Positions 35,944-45,166 of a stretch of 64,000 bases of DNA are shown in pieces. Every line of letters begins with the position of its first letter. Within the stretch, counting starts at the first letter, position 1. This DNA comes from Dethiosulfovibrio russensis. Lineage in GTDB: Bacteria > Synergistota > Synergistia > Synergistales > Dethiosulfovibrionaceae. Position numbers and translations under genes: made by a program. The stretch spans positions 186,001 through 250,000 of the forward strand of contig NZ_JAKGUG010000004.1 in NCBI RefSeq assembly GCF_021568855.1, read 5' to 3'. The notes below the pieces were generated by a model. The model had not been told where the DNA came from, ran no database searches, and saw nothing but the letters and a program-made list of their open reading frames with translations.

Positions 35944-37044
35944 ATGGGCTACAAGATACTCTTCTGCTCCGACTCACTGATAATAGACGGAGTTACATCG
36001 TACGTCCTTCACGTCGGAACGGCTCTCAGCAGAGCGGGACATCATGTGGCGGTGCTGGGTCGATGGGCCGGCAAGGGTTTTCAGGGGCGATACAGAGAAG
36101 AAGGGATCAAGGTTATACAATGTCCATCCCTTACGGTGGGCAACCGTTGGTTCGACAAAAAGGCCAGGGAATTCGATCCGGATGTCATAATGACCGATTC
36201 CAGACGATCCTTCCCTCTGGCCACCAGACTTAAGAGGATATTGGACAGACCGGTGGTAACCTACTTTCTAGATCACCTGGAAAAAACGGATAAACCCGGA
36301 AGGGACGTTCCATCGCTGGTAAAATGGAGCGACGCATGGGCCGGCGCGGAGGAACCCATACTTCAAACCCTTCCCCAGCACTCGTCGGGAATCCCCATAA
36401 TGAAACTTCCGAGACCTCTCGACAAGGCAGTGAGGGCTACTCCCCTTCCCCCCAAGGACCCATTCGTCACAACCTGTTTCGGTCGCCTCAGCGGCTACAA
36501 GACCCCCGGCATGATATACCTTATGGAACACATGGAGGAACTAAAAAAGGCTATCCCCTCCGCCTCCATAACAGTCGTAGGAGGGGGCGGCTGGCGATTG
36601 CTGAAGTTCCGTCGTATGGCAGCGGCCATAAACCGTAAAATAGGAGAACAATGCGTAAACGTGGTCGGAACAAAGCCGGACCCCAGACCCTGGATAGATC
36701 GCTCGAACGCGGTATGCGCCGCATCGACGTCGGCTATCGAGTCGGTTCTGTCCCAAAGACCTACGGTCTGTCTAACCAGCTACTGGATGGGACATGCCAC
36801 ACCGGAAAACCTAGACCAAGTGGTAGGATCCTACTTCGGAGAGAGAGGCGGCATCGGACATTTCAAAAAGGATCCATCTCTGTTAAAACGTATAATCCCC
36901 ACGTTGGCGGAGATATACAGATCCTACGGAACGGATAGATCATTTGAGGACCTGATCACCATCAGAGAAAGACTAAGCCCAAAGTTCTCCTCGAGGGAAA
37001 CGGTGGACTGTTTCGAGGAAATCATGAAGCTTTTCAGGACGTAA
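35944..37044 (+). CDS. Glycosyltransferase-like protein, GT-B fold
   Basis: About 366 residues. The N-terminal half reads like a GT4 acceptor domain (DGVTSYVLHVGTALSRAGHH, then VAVLGRW). The C-terminal half has SITVVGGGGWRLLKFRR and TSAIESVLSQRPTVCLTSYW, which fits the nucleotide-sugar site with a conserved Glu. The family is not certain. The start is the ATG at 35944 with GAGAGG nine bases upstream; an ATG 15 codons earlier lacks a ribosome site. It is alone on the plus strand and ends at the terminator shared with the large glycan block. Confidence 0.68.
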   Translation: MGYKILFCSDSLIIDGVTSYVLHVGTALSRAGHHVAVLGRWAGKGFQGRYREEGIKVIQCPSLTVGNRWFDKKAREFDPDVIMTDSRRSFPLATRLKRILDRPVVTYFLDHLEKTDKPGRDVPSLVKWSDAWAGAEEPILQTLPQHSSGIPIMKLPRPLDKAVRATPLPPKDPFVTTCFGRLSGYKTPGMIYLMEHMEELKKAIPSASITVVGGGGWRLLKFRRMAAAINRKIGEQCVNVVGTKPDPRPWIDRSNAVCAASTSAIESVLSQRPTVCLTSYWMGHATPENLDQVVGSYFGERGGIGHFKKDPSLLKRIIPTLAEIYRSYGTDRSFEDLITIRERLSPKFSSRETVDCFEEIMKLFRT

Positions 37045-37049
37045 AATCA

Positions 37050-37090
37050 TAGAGGCCGACCCCGAACAGGGTCGGCCTCTATTCTATTTT
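37050..37090. terminator. Bidirectional terminator at the end of the glycan block
   Basis: TAGAGGCCGACCC, a six-base loop and GGGTCGGCCTCTA form a perfect 13-bp stem, followed by TTCTATTTT on the plus strand and an A/T-rich run on the minus side. It ends the plus-strand glycosyltransferase and the minus-strand block that begins beyond the right edge. Confidence 0.85.
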
Positions 37091-38415
37091 ACATACCTGC
37101 CTATTCCATAATAAACGAAACCCAGATCCGCCATCCGATCCGGCCTATACTGGTTTCTTCCGTCGAAAATAACGTGTTCCCCCATCAGATCCTTCATCCT
37201 GTCGAACTCGGGACGGCGAAATGGAAGCCACTCGGTAAGCAGAATCAAGGCATCGGCGTTCTCCAGAGCTTGATAGTTATCGTCACAATAGACTATGCCC
37301 TCCGTATTCGGAAACGCCGCCTTGGCGTTTTCCTGCCCCACCGGATCGTAGGCCCTGACACTTGCCCCTCTTTCAAGCAGCCAGGGAATTATGTCCAGCG
37401 CAGGGGCCTCCCTTATGTCGTCCGTGTTGGGCTTGAAACTGAGGCCCCAGACGGCGAAAGTCTTGCCCGATATATCCGCTCCGTAGTGGCTCAGTATCTT
37501 ATCGAAGAACCACTTTCTCTGGCTCTTGTTTATCTCCTCTACCGACTCCAGAAGGGTCATCGGAACTCCATGGCTTCTTCCGGAGTGGATGAGGGCTTTC
37601 ACGTCTTTGGGAAAGCAGGATCCACCGTATCCCACTCCGGGATACAGAAAGGCCGATCCTATCCTACCGTCGCTGCCCATGCCATGGCGAACCTGGTCTA
37701 TGTCCGCTCCGATTTTCTCGCAAAAACGGGCGAGCTGGTTCATGAAGCTGATCCTGGTGGCCAACATGGAGTTGGACGCGTATTTGGTGAGCTCCGCCGA
37801 TGGTATGGACATGAATATTATTCGGTCTTCCCTGAAGCTGAAGGCAGAGAAAAGTTCCCCCAGAAGATCGGCGGTTTTCTGATTGTCCGTCCCTATGACC
37901 ACTCTGTCGGGGCTCATGAAGTCGTCTATGGCCGAGCCTTCCTTGAGGAACTCGGGGCAAAACGCCACGTCGAAGTCGAGGTCGTCTCGTCCCCTTATGC
38001 CGAGCTCCTCCGAAACACACAGCCTCGCCTTTTCCGTCGTTCCCACCGGAACGGTGGATTTCACCACCACTACTTTGTAGTCCTCCATGACCGATCCTAT
38101 CTGTCTGGCCGCATCTAAAACGTAACGGAGGTCGGCGGAACCGTCCTCTCCCGGAGGCGTTCCTACGGCGATGAAAACGAAAGGACTGTCGTCCAGGGCT
38201 TCCTTCAGGTCGGTGGTGAATCTCAGTCGTCCCTGCCTCACGTTACGGGAAACCATGTCCTCCAGCCCCGGTTCGTATATGGGGATCTCTCCGTTTTTAA
38301 GTCGTTCTACCTTTGATTCGTCCACGTCGACGCACCATACGCTGTGTCCTACCTCGGCAAGGCAGGTCCCCGTCACGAGTCCGACGTAGCCCGTTCCTAT
38401 CATGCAGATGTGCAT
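37084..38415 (-). CDS. ugd: UDP-glucose 6-dehydrogenase
   Basis: Oxidises UDP-glucose (or a related nucleotide hexose) to the uronate with two NAD. About 443 residues from the ATG at 38413-38415, which has GGGAGG upstream. The Rossmann motif IGTGYVGLVTGTCLAEVGH, FCPEFLKEGSAIDDF and the catalytic Cys in GYGGSCFPKDVKAL are present. It is the last gene of the glycan block and would supply UDP-glucuronate or a similar acidic sugar. A GDP-mannose dehydrogenase activity cannot be excluded. Confidence 0.93.
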   Translation of the reverse strand: MHICMIGTGYVGLVTGTCLAEVGHSVWCVDVDESKVERLKNGEIPIYEPGLEDMVSRNVRQGRLRFTTDLKEALDDSPFVFIAVGTPPGEDGSADLRYVLDAARQIGSVMEDYKVVVVKSTVPVGTTEKARLCVSEELGIRGRDDLDFDVAFCPEFLKEGSAIDDFMSPDRVVIGTDNQKTADLLGELFSAFSFREDRIIFMSIPSAELTKYASNSMLATRISFMNQLARFCEKIGADIDQVRHGMGSDGRIGSAFLYPGVGYGGSCFPKDVKALIHSGRSHGVPMTLLESVEEINKSQRKWFFDKILSHYGADISGKTFAVWGLSFKPNTDDIREAPALDIIPWLLERGASVRAYDPVGQENAKAAFPNTEGIVYCDDNYQALENADALILLTEWLPFRRPEFDRMKDLMGEHVIFDGRNQYRPDRMADLGFVYYGIGRYVK

Positions 38416-38446
38416 TGAAAAATTCCTCCCAAACCGCAACGCCAAC

Positions 38447-39256
38447 TCAAGAAAGCAACTTTCGCTTTATCTTTTTCCAATATCTGGATAGTCTGCGCCT
38501 AGCTAGATATGCTTTTATCCTCCAGGACAATCCAGGGAACTCTTTCGACAAAGACAAGTAGTATTTTTCCAGAAGTCGCCAATCGTCTTCCTTAAAAACA
38601 GTGGAGTCCTGACCGCCATGAACTCTATACTCAAAAAGACGCTTATTCAGGTATGCCAAGCCACCTTTTCGTGCTAATTCTGTTAAAAACACTACATCCA
38701 CCAACTGGCCAAATCGACTGGGAACCTCTACACCCGCAAGAAACTCCCCTCTGTATATGATGGAGGGAAAGGCCATGAAAGTCTTCATATAGAGATTGAC
38801 CATATCTCCCACGGAGGGGAAAAACTCCACGTTCTTTCGCCTTTTAGGATTGTGGAGATTGCCTATCCTGTTCCCGTCGGAATCGATCTCGTACCCGTTA
38901 CAGGCCAATGCTACCAATTCGGGATGATTCGACATAAACCCCACCCCTTCTTTCAAAAAAGAGGGAAGAAGGACATCGTCATCGTGCATTATATAAAGAT
39001 AGTCTGCGGAATCTCCTCTTGCCAGAGCCTTTTGGAAGTTCCAATGGACACCTTTGTTTACGGGCTCACCTTTCCATAGGATCGATCCATCCTCAATCCA
39101 CCCTTTAACAGGCTCCCTTACGGATGGATCGCTCCCGTTGTCCATGATCTCTACCCAGGAAGGACGAAGAGACTGGTTCAATACCGACTCGATCGCCTTT
39201 CGCAGATACTCAGGCCTGTTGTAGGATAAAATACAGACTCCGATTTTCGAACTCAT
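38447..39256 (-). CDS. Glycosyltransferase family 2
   Basis: GT-A fold transferase of 269 residues, inverting. The N-terminus IGVCILSYNRPEYLRKAIES and the DXD-type metal motif HDDDVLLPSFL are typical; no membrane segment is visible. The start overlaps the upstream stop as ATGA. Base composition is clearly richer in A+T than in the flanking genes, so it may be a later addition. The sugar and acceptor are unknown. Confidence 0.88.
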   Translation of the reverse strand: MSSKIGVCILSYNRPEYLRKAIESVLNQSLRPSWVEIMDNGSDPSVREPVKGWIEDGSILWKGEPVNKGVHWNFQKALARGDSADYLYIMHDDDVLLPSFLKEGVGFMSNHPELVALACNGYEIDSDGNRIGNLHNPKRRKNVEFFPSVGDMVNLYMKTFMAFPSIIYRGEFLAGVEVPSRFGQLVDVVFLTELARKGGLAYLNKRLFEYRVHGGQDSTVFKEDDWRLLEKYYLSLSKEFPGLSWRIKAYLARRRLSRYWKKIKRKLLS

Positions 39257-40953
39257 CTTTCAGGCTCCATCTCGTCCAATCCCTTTCCGAAAGCCATCTT
39301 CGGGGCGACCCCTACGCCTGGCAAGATTCTCACAGACAACAGAGAGGGCTTTTCGGGATCCCTCCACAGCCACGCCAGAGCGTCCTCCACGAAAGCGGGA
39401 TCTTCGACTCTCCTCGCCTCTATCCCATAGGCCTCCGCGACCCGACAGAAGTCGGGAGCGTCGTATCCCCAGACCGTACCGGGATAGCGTCCACCCATAT
39501 AGGCTTCCTGAAACTGTCGCACCATCCCAAGCGACCCGTTGTCCATAACCACTATTTTCAGGGGAAGCTTGTTCCTGACTATGGTCTGTAGCTCCTGTAT
39601 GTTGCATTGCATGCCCCCGTCTCCGACCACAACGACCACGGGCGTCTGCCCAAATCCGATGGAGGCACCCATGGCGGCAGGTAGGGCGTATCCCATAGCA
39701 CCCATTCCACCGGAGCTTATGAAAGGTCTTCCGTCTGTGTCCAGAGACTGGGCGGCCCACATCTGATTGGCCCCTATATCGGTCACGAAGGCAGACGCAT
39801 CGGGGCTTCTCAAGCCCAACATACGCATAAAACCGTTGGGGTTTATCCCTTCGATCCGCCCCAGCTCTTCCGTATCGTCCCAAAGTCGTCTTCTCTCGGA
39901 TATCTCGCTTCGCCAATCGTCGAAAGAGGGGGCTGGCATTATCTTGTCCGCCATGAGAGGGACCAGGGAACGAAGATCGGCCACCAGGGATTCTGTGGCG
40001 GTTATTCGACCCTCTATTTCGCAAGGATCGATATCCACCTGAAAGACCTCTTTTTGCCTGGTAAAGCCCTCGGTGTCCACGCCGGTTTGGCGAATGTCCA
40101 AACGGCTGCCCAGGACGAGAAGCAGATCGCATCTAGCCAGGGCATAGTTGGCCCATCTGTTTCCGTAGGTTCCTATCATTCCCACCGAAAGCTCTCCGCA
40201 ATCCTTTAGGGTTCCTTTCCCCATAAGGGAAAAGACCGATGGAACTTTGAGCTTTCGAACGAGAGACGAGACCTCCTCGGAGATACCGGAACGAACGACA
40301 CCGCTCCCCACCAGTATGAGCGGACGGTTGGCCTTGTCCAGGGCGTTTTTCAGCCTATCCAGGAAACGGTCCGCTCCGCAGATCGACCCTTTATCGGGAT
40401 CTTCCGTTAGCTCGGGGGCATCGTAAGGTTCGGTTATCTCCCCTCTTTGGACGTCCATAGGTATGTCTATGAGCACCGGTCCGGGGCGGCCCTCCATAGC
40501 GGTCTTGAAGGCCCAGTCCATTATCTTCGGGATGTCCTCTGGATCGGTAACCTGGACCGCCCCTTTTGTTACGGCCTTAGCCATGGAGACGACGTCGGTT
40601 TCCTGAAAGCCGAGCTGTCTCATCGAAAGCCCTGTGCTGAGCTCGTTTCTGTTCACCTGACCGGTAAGAAATACCGCCGGGATCGAATCGAAGTAGCAGG
40701 TCCCTATTCCAGTCAACAGATTGACCGCTCCCGGACCGCTGGTAGCCAGAGCGACGCCGGGAAGCCCTTTCACCTGGGCCCAGCCGCAGGCAGCTATGGC
40801 ACCGGCCTGTTCGTGATGTACCGTCACTATACGGCTTCTTCCCTCTCGGTATATGGAGTCGAGCATATGGGTGGTCATGCCGCCTATCATCTCGAACACC
40901 GTATCCACTCCGATATCCGCCAGATATCGAGCTATCCAGTCGCTCGCCTTCAT
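39253..40953 (-). CDS. ThDP-dependent enzyme, acetolactate-synthase/YerE-like
   Basis: A 566-residue thiamine diphosphate enzyme. The N-terminal pyrimidine domain has the catalytic Glu in VTVHHEQAGAIAACGWAQ (residue 48); the C-terminal domain has GDGGMQCNIQELQTIVRN and MDNGSLG (about 444-475). It is not a housekeeping acetolactate synthase by context: it follows ddhA, ddhB, ddhC and a reductase gene. In Yersinia, YerE of this family adds a two-carbon unit from pyruvate to the 4-keto carbon of a CDP-3,6-dideoxyhexose to make the branched sugar yersiniose, and that is the likely role. The ATG has GGAGG nine bases upstream and overlaps the previous stop (ATGA). Confidence 0.78.
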   Translation of the reverse strand: MKASDWIARYLADIGVDTVFEMIGGMTTHMLDSIYREGRSRIVTVHHEQAGAIAACGWAQVKGLPGVALATSGPGAVNLLTGIGTCYFDSIPAVFLTGQVNRNELSTGLSMRQLGFQETDVVSMAKAVTKGAVQVTDPEDIPKIMDWAFKTAMEGRPGPVLIDIPMDVQRGEITEPYDAPELTEDPDKGSICGADRFLDRLKNALDKANRPLILVGSGVVRSGISEEVSSLVRKLKVPSVFSLMGKGTLKDCGELSVGMIGTYGNRWANYALARCDLLLVLGSRLDIRQTGVDTEGFTRQKEVFQVDIDPCEIEGRITATESLVADLRSLVPLMADKIMPAPSFDDWRSEISERRRLWDDTEELGRIEGINPNGFMRMLGLRSPDASAFVTDIGANQMWAAQSLDTDGRPFISSGGMGAMGYALPAAMGASIGFGQTPVVVVVGDGGMQCNIQELQTIVRNKLPLKIVVMDNGSLGMVRQFQEAYMGGRYPGTVWGYDAPDFCRVAEAYGIEARRVEDPAFVEDALAWLWRDPEKPSLLSVRILPGVGVAPKMAFGKGLDEMEPER

Positions 40954-41912
40954 AGAACGTTCCCTCCATTCCAGACTATCGTTCTTTCTATGGATTCCGC
41001 CAAATCCACGGTAGGATTCAAACCGAGGTCTTCCTCTATTCTGTCGGTCACAGGGTAATAATCCCCTCTGCCGTCCTGTCCGTTCAGGATCTCGACCCTG
41101 GTTCCACACATATCGGCAACCATGGTGGCGGTATCTCCTATGGAGATCGGATATGGAGAGCCGACGTTGTAGGGTCTTCCGTCTTTTCCACGAACCAATA
41201 GGGTCAAGAGCCAAAGGGCCATATCGCTGCCGTCCAGATAGGATCTTAATGGAGTTCCTGTACCACGGACGACGACGGGATCTTTCTTTATACCGTCGGA
41301 AATGAAGTTTCCCAGGGCAAAACGACCGTTCAGAGGCAAAAAGGAACCGGAAAAGGCGAAGCATCGGGCTATGGTAACCTCCATTCCCCATTTTCTACCG
41401 TACATGAGAGACAGGGTCTCGGCCCATCTCTTGGCGTTTCCGTAGATATCTCCACCGCAGGGATCGGGAGCGAGGCAATAATTTTCCGCCACTCCGCCGG
41501 GATTTCCACTATCACCGTAGACGGCTCCTGAACTTATGAAGAGGAAGCGGCGACAGCCGTTCTTTCCCAGTTCATCGGCGACCGATCCGGTGGCGGAGAC
41601 GAGGCTTTTCTCAACCATCGGCCAGGGCACCCCGGGAGATATCTCGCCGGCGGCATGGATAGCCATGTCGAAGCGAGGAAGTTCCAAAGGAGGCGCAGTA
41701 AGATCCGAGGGTATCAGCTCCAGAGAAGAGAGGTCGAAGAAAGCTCCGAGTCGGGATCTCAAGACATCCGGTTTTCTGGACAATATGGCGAGTTCGAAAC
41801 CGGCACCACGGTCTTTCATCGCCATAAGCAGCGAGGTTATCCATGTGCCTACGAAGCCGGTTCCACCGGTCAAGAGAATCCGGCTGCCCTTCAGATCGTC
41901 CGCCAGGTCCAT
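40950..41912 (-). CDS. NAD-dependent sugar epimerase/dehydratase (extended SDR)
   Basis: About 320 residues. The Rossmann motif ILLTGGTGFVGTWI, SSGAVYGDSG and the catalytic Tyr-x-x-x-Lys in IYGNAKRWAE mark an extended SDR. By position it acts on a CDP-4-keto-3,6-dideoxyhexose or on the branched product of the ThDP enzyme, as CDP-abequose/paratose synthase or YerF-type reductase. Substrate and stereochemistry are open. The start is uncertain: the ATG at 41910-41912 has only a weak GGCGGAT; a TTG at 41975 would overlap ddhC. Confidence 0.75.
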   Translation of the reverse strand: MDLADDLKGSRILLTGGTGFVGTWITSLLMAMKDRGAGFELAILSRKPDVLRSRLGAFFDLSSLELIPSDLTAPPLELPRFDMAIHAAGEISPGVPWPMVEKSLVSATGSVADELGKNGCRRFLFISSGAVYGDSGNPGGVAENYCLAPDPCGGDIYGNAKRWAETLSLMYGRKWGMEVTIARCFAFSGSFLPLNGRFALGNFISDGIKKDPVVVRGTGTPLRSYLDGSDMALWLLTLLVRGKDGRPYNVGSPYPISIGDTATMVADMCGTRVEILNGQDGRGDYYPVTDRIEEDLGLNPTVDLAESIERTIVWNGGNVL

Positions 41913-41952
41913 GGCGAGATCCGCCAGGGTGTCAAGCCATGAACGGAGGAGA

Positions 41953-43287
41953 TCACCTCTCGCAGAGCTCTTCAATTGCCTCTGCCATTGCGTTCAATCT
42001 TCTCTCGTCCAATCCAGGATATACACCGATCCAGAAACTGTCGGTCATTATCCTGTCTGTGGTCGTGAGAGGTCCTATCTGCCTGTATCCGATCCCCTGT
42101 TCCCTCATATCGTCGAAACAGGGATGTTTTATGAGGTTCCCCGCAAAGAGCATCCTGGTCTGGATCCCTCTGGATTCGAGATGTCTTACAGCTTCGTCTC
42201 TGGAAAAACCGGCTCCCTCTCGGACGGTCAAGAGAAAGCCGAACCAACTGGGATCGCTGTTCTCCGTGGCCTCGGGCAAGATAAGACGATCACTGTACCT
42301 GTCCATCCGTTTTCTGAGATAGGCCCAGTTTTTCTTTCTGGCTTCAACGAAATCAGGCAGTTTTTCTATCTGGATCCGTCCTATCGCAGCTTGCAGGTCC
42401 GTCGCTTTAAGGTTGTAACCCAGGTGAGAGTATACGTATTTATGGTCGTATCCCTCGGGTAATTCTCCGTAACGACCGGTAAATCTATGGCCGCAGGAGT
42501 TATCCACTCCGGAAGGGCAGGTACAGTCTCTCCCCCAGTCCCTCATGGACCGAACTATACGATGAAGCAAGGGATCGTCTGTGTAGACCGCTCCCCCTTC
42601 CCCCATTGTCATATGGTGTGGAGGATAGAAACTGGAGGTGCCCAGGTGTCCTACTGTTCCGGTGTAGCGCCATTTTCCATCCATGAGATATTTGGAGCCT
42701 AGAGCGTCGCAGTTGTCCTCCACCAGCCACAGATTGTGGGAGTCGCAAAAATCCTTGACCGAGGCCAGGTCGAAGGGGTTGCCCAGGGTATGGGCGATCA
42801 TCACAGCCTTGGTCTTTTCAGACAAGGCATCTTCCAACATATCTACGTCTACGTCCGCCGTAGGCAACGAGACGTCGACGAATACCGGCACGGCACCGTA
42901 CTGGACGATAGGGGCAACTGTGGTGGGAAAACCGGCAGCCACGGTTATGACTTCGTCTCCTCTGAAGATCCTCCTGTCTCCCAGAAGAGGCGACGTCAAG
43001 GCCATAAAGGCCAGGAGGTTGGCGGAGGACCCCGAGTTAACCAAAGAGCAATGACGGATGTTCAGGAAGTCGGCGAATTCTCTCTCGAATCCCGAGGCCT
43101 CCGGTCCCGCCGTAAGCCAGAAGTCCAAGGAGGCATTTACCAAGGCGGTTACCTCCCGTGAGTCGTAGACTCTTCCTCCGTATGAAATTCTATCTCCGGT
43201 TCTATAAGACCGGGCGTCGTCTTCCATATCACAGTAACGACCGACCAGTTCCAAGATCTCTTTTCTTAGGGCTTCTTTTTCAGTCAT
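41953..43287 (-). CDS. rfbH: CDP-6-deoxy-4-ketoglucose 3-dehydrase (DdhC/RfbH)
   Basis: PMP-dependent, iron-sulfur enzyme that removes the 3-hydroxyl of CDP-4-keto-6-deoxyglucose, the key step to 3,6-dideoxyhexoses. It has an aminotransferase fold, but the PLP-lysine position carries His (SSFYPPHHMTMGEGG, His224). The [2Fe-2S] cysteines match RfbH: Cys193 (VEDNCDALG) and the Cys-x-Cys-x7-Cys set 255, 257, 265 (RDCTCPSGVDNSC). About 444 residues. The ATG at 43285-43287 lies just inside the upstream stop; an ATG six codons earlier is possible. The family needs a reductase (DdhD/E3) to complete the reaction; none is in the window. Confidence 0.93.
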   Translation of the reverse strand: MTEKEALRKEILELVGRYCDMEDDARSYRTGDRISYGGRVYDSREVTALVNASLDFWLTAGPEASGFEREFADFLNIRHCSLVNSGSSANLLAFMALTSPLLGDRRIFRGDEVITVAAGFPTTVAPIVQYGAVPVFVDVSLPTADVDVDMLEDALSEKTKAVMIAHTLGNPFDLASVKDFCDSHNLWLVEDNCDALGSKYLMDGKWRYTGTVGHLGTSSFYPPHHMTMGEGGAVYTDDPLLHRIVRSMRDWGRDCTCPSGVDNSCGHRFTGRYGELPEGYDHKYVYSHLGYNLKATDLQAAIGRIQIEKLPDFVEARKKNWAYLRKRMDRYSDRLILPEATENSDPSWFGFLLTVREGAGFSRDEAVRHLESRGIQTRMLFAGNLIKHPCFDDMREQGIGYRQIGPLTTTDRIMTDSFWIGVYPGLDERRLNAMAEAIEELCER

Positions 43288-43291
43288 AAGG

Positions 43292-44386
43292 CTAGTTCTC
43301 TCCATTGGAATATTTGTCTATCTGATCGACGGAGATCGTCGCCATCTCGTCGCTAGAGGCACCGTTACTCCAAGCCTTGGTCCATTCGACCGACTCAGAC
43401 AGCGCCTGTTCGAGGGACCATTCGGGAAGCCAGTCGAGTCTGAACCGGCTTTTGGAGCAGTCCAGCCTAAGCATGGAGGCTTCGTGGAGTCTTTCCGGGT
43501 CCTCCCCTATCTCGTATCCGGCCCGATCGCCCCATAGTTCGCAGAGTTTGCCGACCACTTTTTCGACCGTCTGTTCGTCTCTGTCCACAGGGCCGAAGTT
43601 CCAGCTCTCTCCGTATTCCGGTCCAGCCTGATAGAGCAGTCTTCCAAGACGAAGATAGCCCGACACAGGTTCCAGAACGTGCTGCCATGGACGAACCGCA
43701 TGGGGACTTCGGATAATCACCGGCTCACCGGCAAGGATGGATCTAAAACAGTCAGGGATCAGTCTGTCCTTGGCCCAGTCGCCTCCGCCCAAGACGTTTC
43801 CGGCCCTAGCCGTTGCCAGGGCGACCCGGTGCCTGTCATAGTCGTCAGGGTTGAAGTAGGAGCGACGATAGGCCGAGGCTACTATTTCGGAGCAGGCTTT
43901 GCTGCTCGAGTAGGGGTCGTATCCTCCCAGCGGTTCGTCTTCCCTGTAGCCCCATATACGTTCGCCGTTTTCGTAGCATTTGTCGGTGGTTATTACCACT
44001 ACGGCCCGTACCGATGGGGTTTTGCGAACCGCTTCCAGAACCTTGGCAGTGCCCATCACGTTTATGTCGTAGGTCTCTATAGGGTTTTTGTAGGATTCCC
44101 TGACCAGCGGTTGAGCAGCCATGTGAAAGACTATTTCGGGACTAGTCCTTTTCATCTCGGCTATCATGAGATCTAGGTTCCTCACGTCTCCTATGGTGGA
44201 GTCGATCATGTCGCCGAGCTTCAAGGCATCGAAAAAGGAGGGCGACGTAGGAGGATCCAGAGCATAGCCGTGAACCCGGGCTCCCAGAGAAGACAGCCAG
44301 AGCGATAACCATCCTCCTTTAAACCCGGTGTGGCCCGTCACGAACACAGATCGTCCGTTCCAGAAGGATTTATTTATTTTATTCAA
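43292..44386 (-). CDS. rfbG: CDP-glucose 4,6-dehydratase
   Basis: Converts CDP-glucose to CDP-4-keto-6-deoxyglucose. At 364 residues, VFVTGHTGFKGGWLSLWL is the hallmark N-terminus; KCYENGERIWGY and DPYSSSKACSE carry the active-site Tyr-x-x-x-Lys. The start is TTG with GGTGATGG upstream, six bases after the rfbF stop. It is the second gene of the CDP branch. Confidence 0.95.
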   Translation of the reverse strand: MNKINKSFWNGRSVFVTGHTGFKGGWLSLWLSSLGARVHGYALDPPTSPSFFDALKLGDMIDSTIGDVRNLDLMIAEMKRTSPEIVFHMAAQPLVRESYKNPIETYDINVMGTAKVLEAVRKTPSVRAVVVITTDKCYENGERIWGYREDEPLGGYDPYSSSKACSEIVASAYRRSYFNPDDYDRHRVALATARAGNVLGGGDWAKDRLIPDCFRSILAGEPVIIRSPHAVRPWQHVLEPVSGYLRLGRLLYQAGPEYGESWNFGPVDRDEQTVEKVVGKLCELWGDRAGYEIGEDPERLHEASMLRLDCSKSRFRLDWLPEWSLEQALSESVEWTKAWSNGASSDEMATISVDQIDKYSNGEN

Positions 44387-44392
44387 GATCCA

Positions 44393-45166
44393 TCACCATA
44401 TCTTCCACGGTGCCTGTCCAGTCTCCCAGGCTTCGTCGAGCTTCATCTTGTCTCTCAAGGTGTCCATAGGCTGCCAGAAGCCTCTATGTCTGTAGGCCAT
44501 GAGCTGGCCGTCTTTTGCCACTCCCTCGAGAGGGGCCCTCTCGAGGACCGTGTCGTCGCCTCCCAGTCGATCCAGGAAGCTCCGCTCCAAGACGAAGAAT
44601 CCGCCGTTTATCCAGCTTCCGTCCCCTTTTGGCTTTTCCTGAAATCCACTGACCGAGCCTTTTTCGTCCATGTCCAGGGCACCGAACCGACCGGCGGGCT
44701 GGATCGCCGTTACGGTGGCGGTTTTTCCGTGGGAGCGGTGGAACTCCAACAGCCTATCTATGGAAACATCGCTGACCCCATCGCCGTATGTCAGCATGAA
44801 GGTGTCGTCCTCCAGGTAGGGGGCCACCCTTTTGACCCTGCCTCCTGTCATGGTGTTCAGTCCGGTATCCACCAAGGTGACCTTCCACGGCTCGGCGGCG
44901 TTGGAGTGTACCGTGAGCCGGTTGGAGTCACGAAAGTCGAAGGTGACGTCGGACATGTGGAGGTAGTAGTTGGCGAAGAATTCCTTTATGACCTGCCCTT
45001 TGTAACCCAGACATACGACAAAGTCGTCGAAACCGTAGTGGGAGTAGATTTTCATTATGTGCCACAGTATGGGCTTTCCGCCTATTTCGATCATGGGCTT
45101 GGGCTTCAGGTGGGATTCCTCGCTTATCCTGGTCCCAAAGCCTCCTGCCAGTATGACTACCTTCAT
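44393..45166 (-). CDS. rfbF: Glucose-1-phosphate cytidylyltransferase
   Basis: Makes CDP-glucose from CTP and glucose 1-phosphate, entry to the CDP-dideoxysugar branch. At 257 residues, VILAGGFGTRISEESHLKPK is the nucleotidyltransferase loop and VCLGYKGQVIKEFF and LTYGDGVSDVSIDRLLEFH are family marks. It overlaps the upstream GT10 gene by four bases. Confidence 0.96.
   Translation of the reverse strand: MKVVILAGGFGTRISEESHLKPKPMIEIGGKPILWHIMKIYSHYGFDDFVVCLGYKGQVIKEFFANYYLHMSDVTFDFRDSNRLTVHSNAAEPWKVTLVDTGLNTMTGGRVKRVAPYLEDDTFMLTYGDGVSDVSIDRLLEFHRSHGKTATVTAIQPAGRFGALDMDEKGSVSGFQEKPKGDGSWINGGFFVLERSFLDRLGGDDTVLERAPLEGVAKDGQLMAYRHRGFWQPMDTLRDKMKLDEAWETGQAPWKIW

Noticed and set aside
39253-40953. 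Housekeeping acetolactate synthase (ilvB)
   Set aside because: There is no ilvN, ilvC or other branched-chain gene nearby, and the gene is coupled to dideoxysugar genes.
39253-41391. A longer ThDP enzyme starting at 41391
   Set aside because: The extra 146 residues overlap the upstream SDR gene in another frame and are Arg-rich and unlike the family; GGAGG precedes the ATG at 40953.
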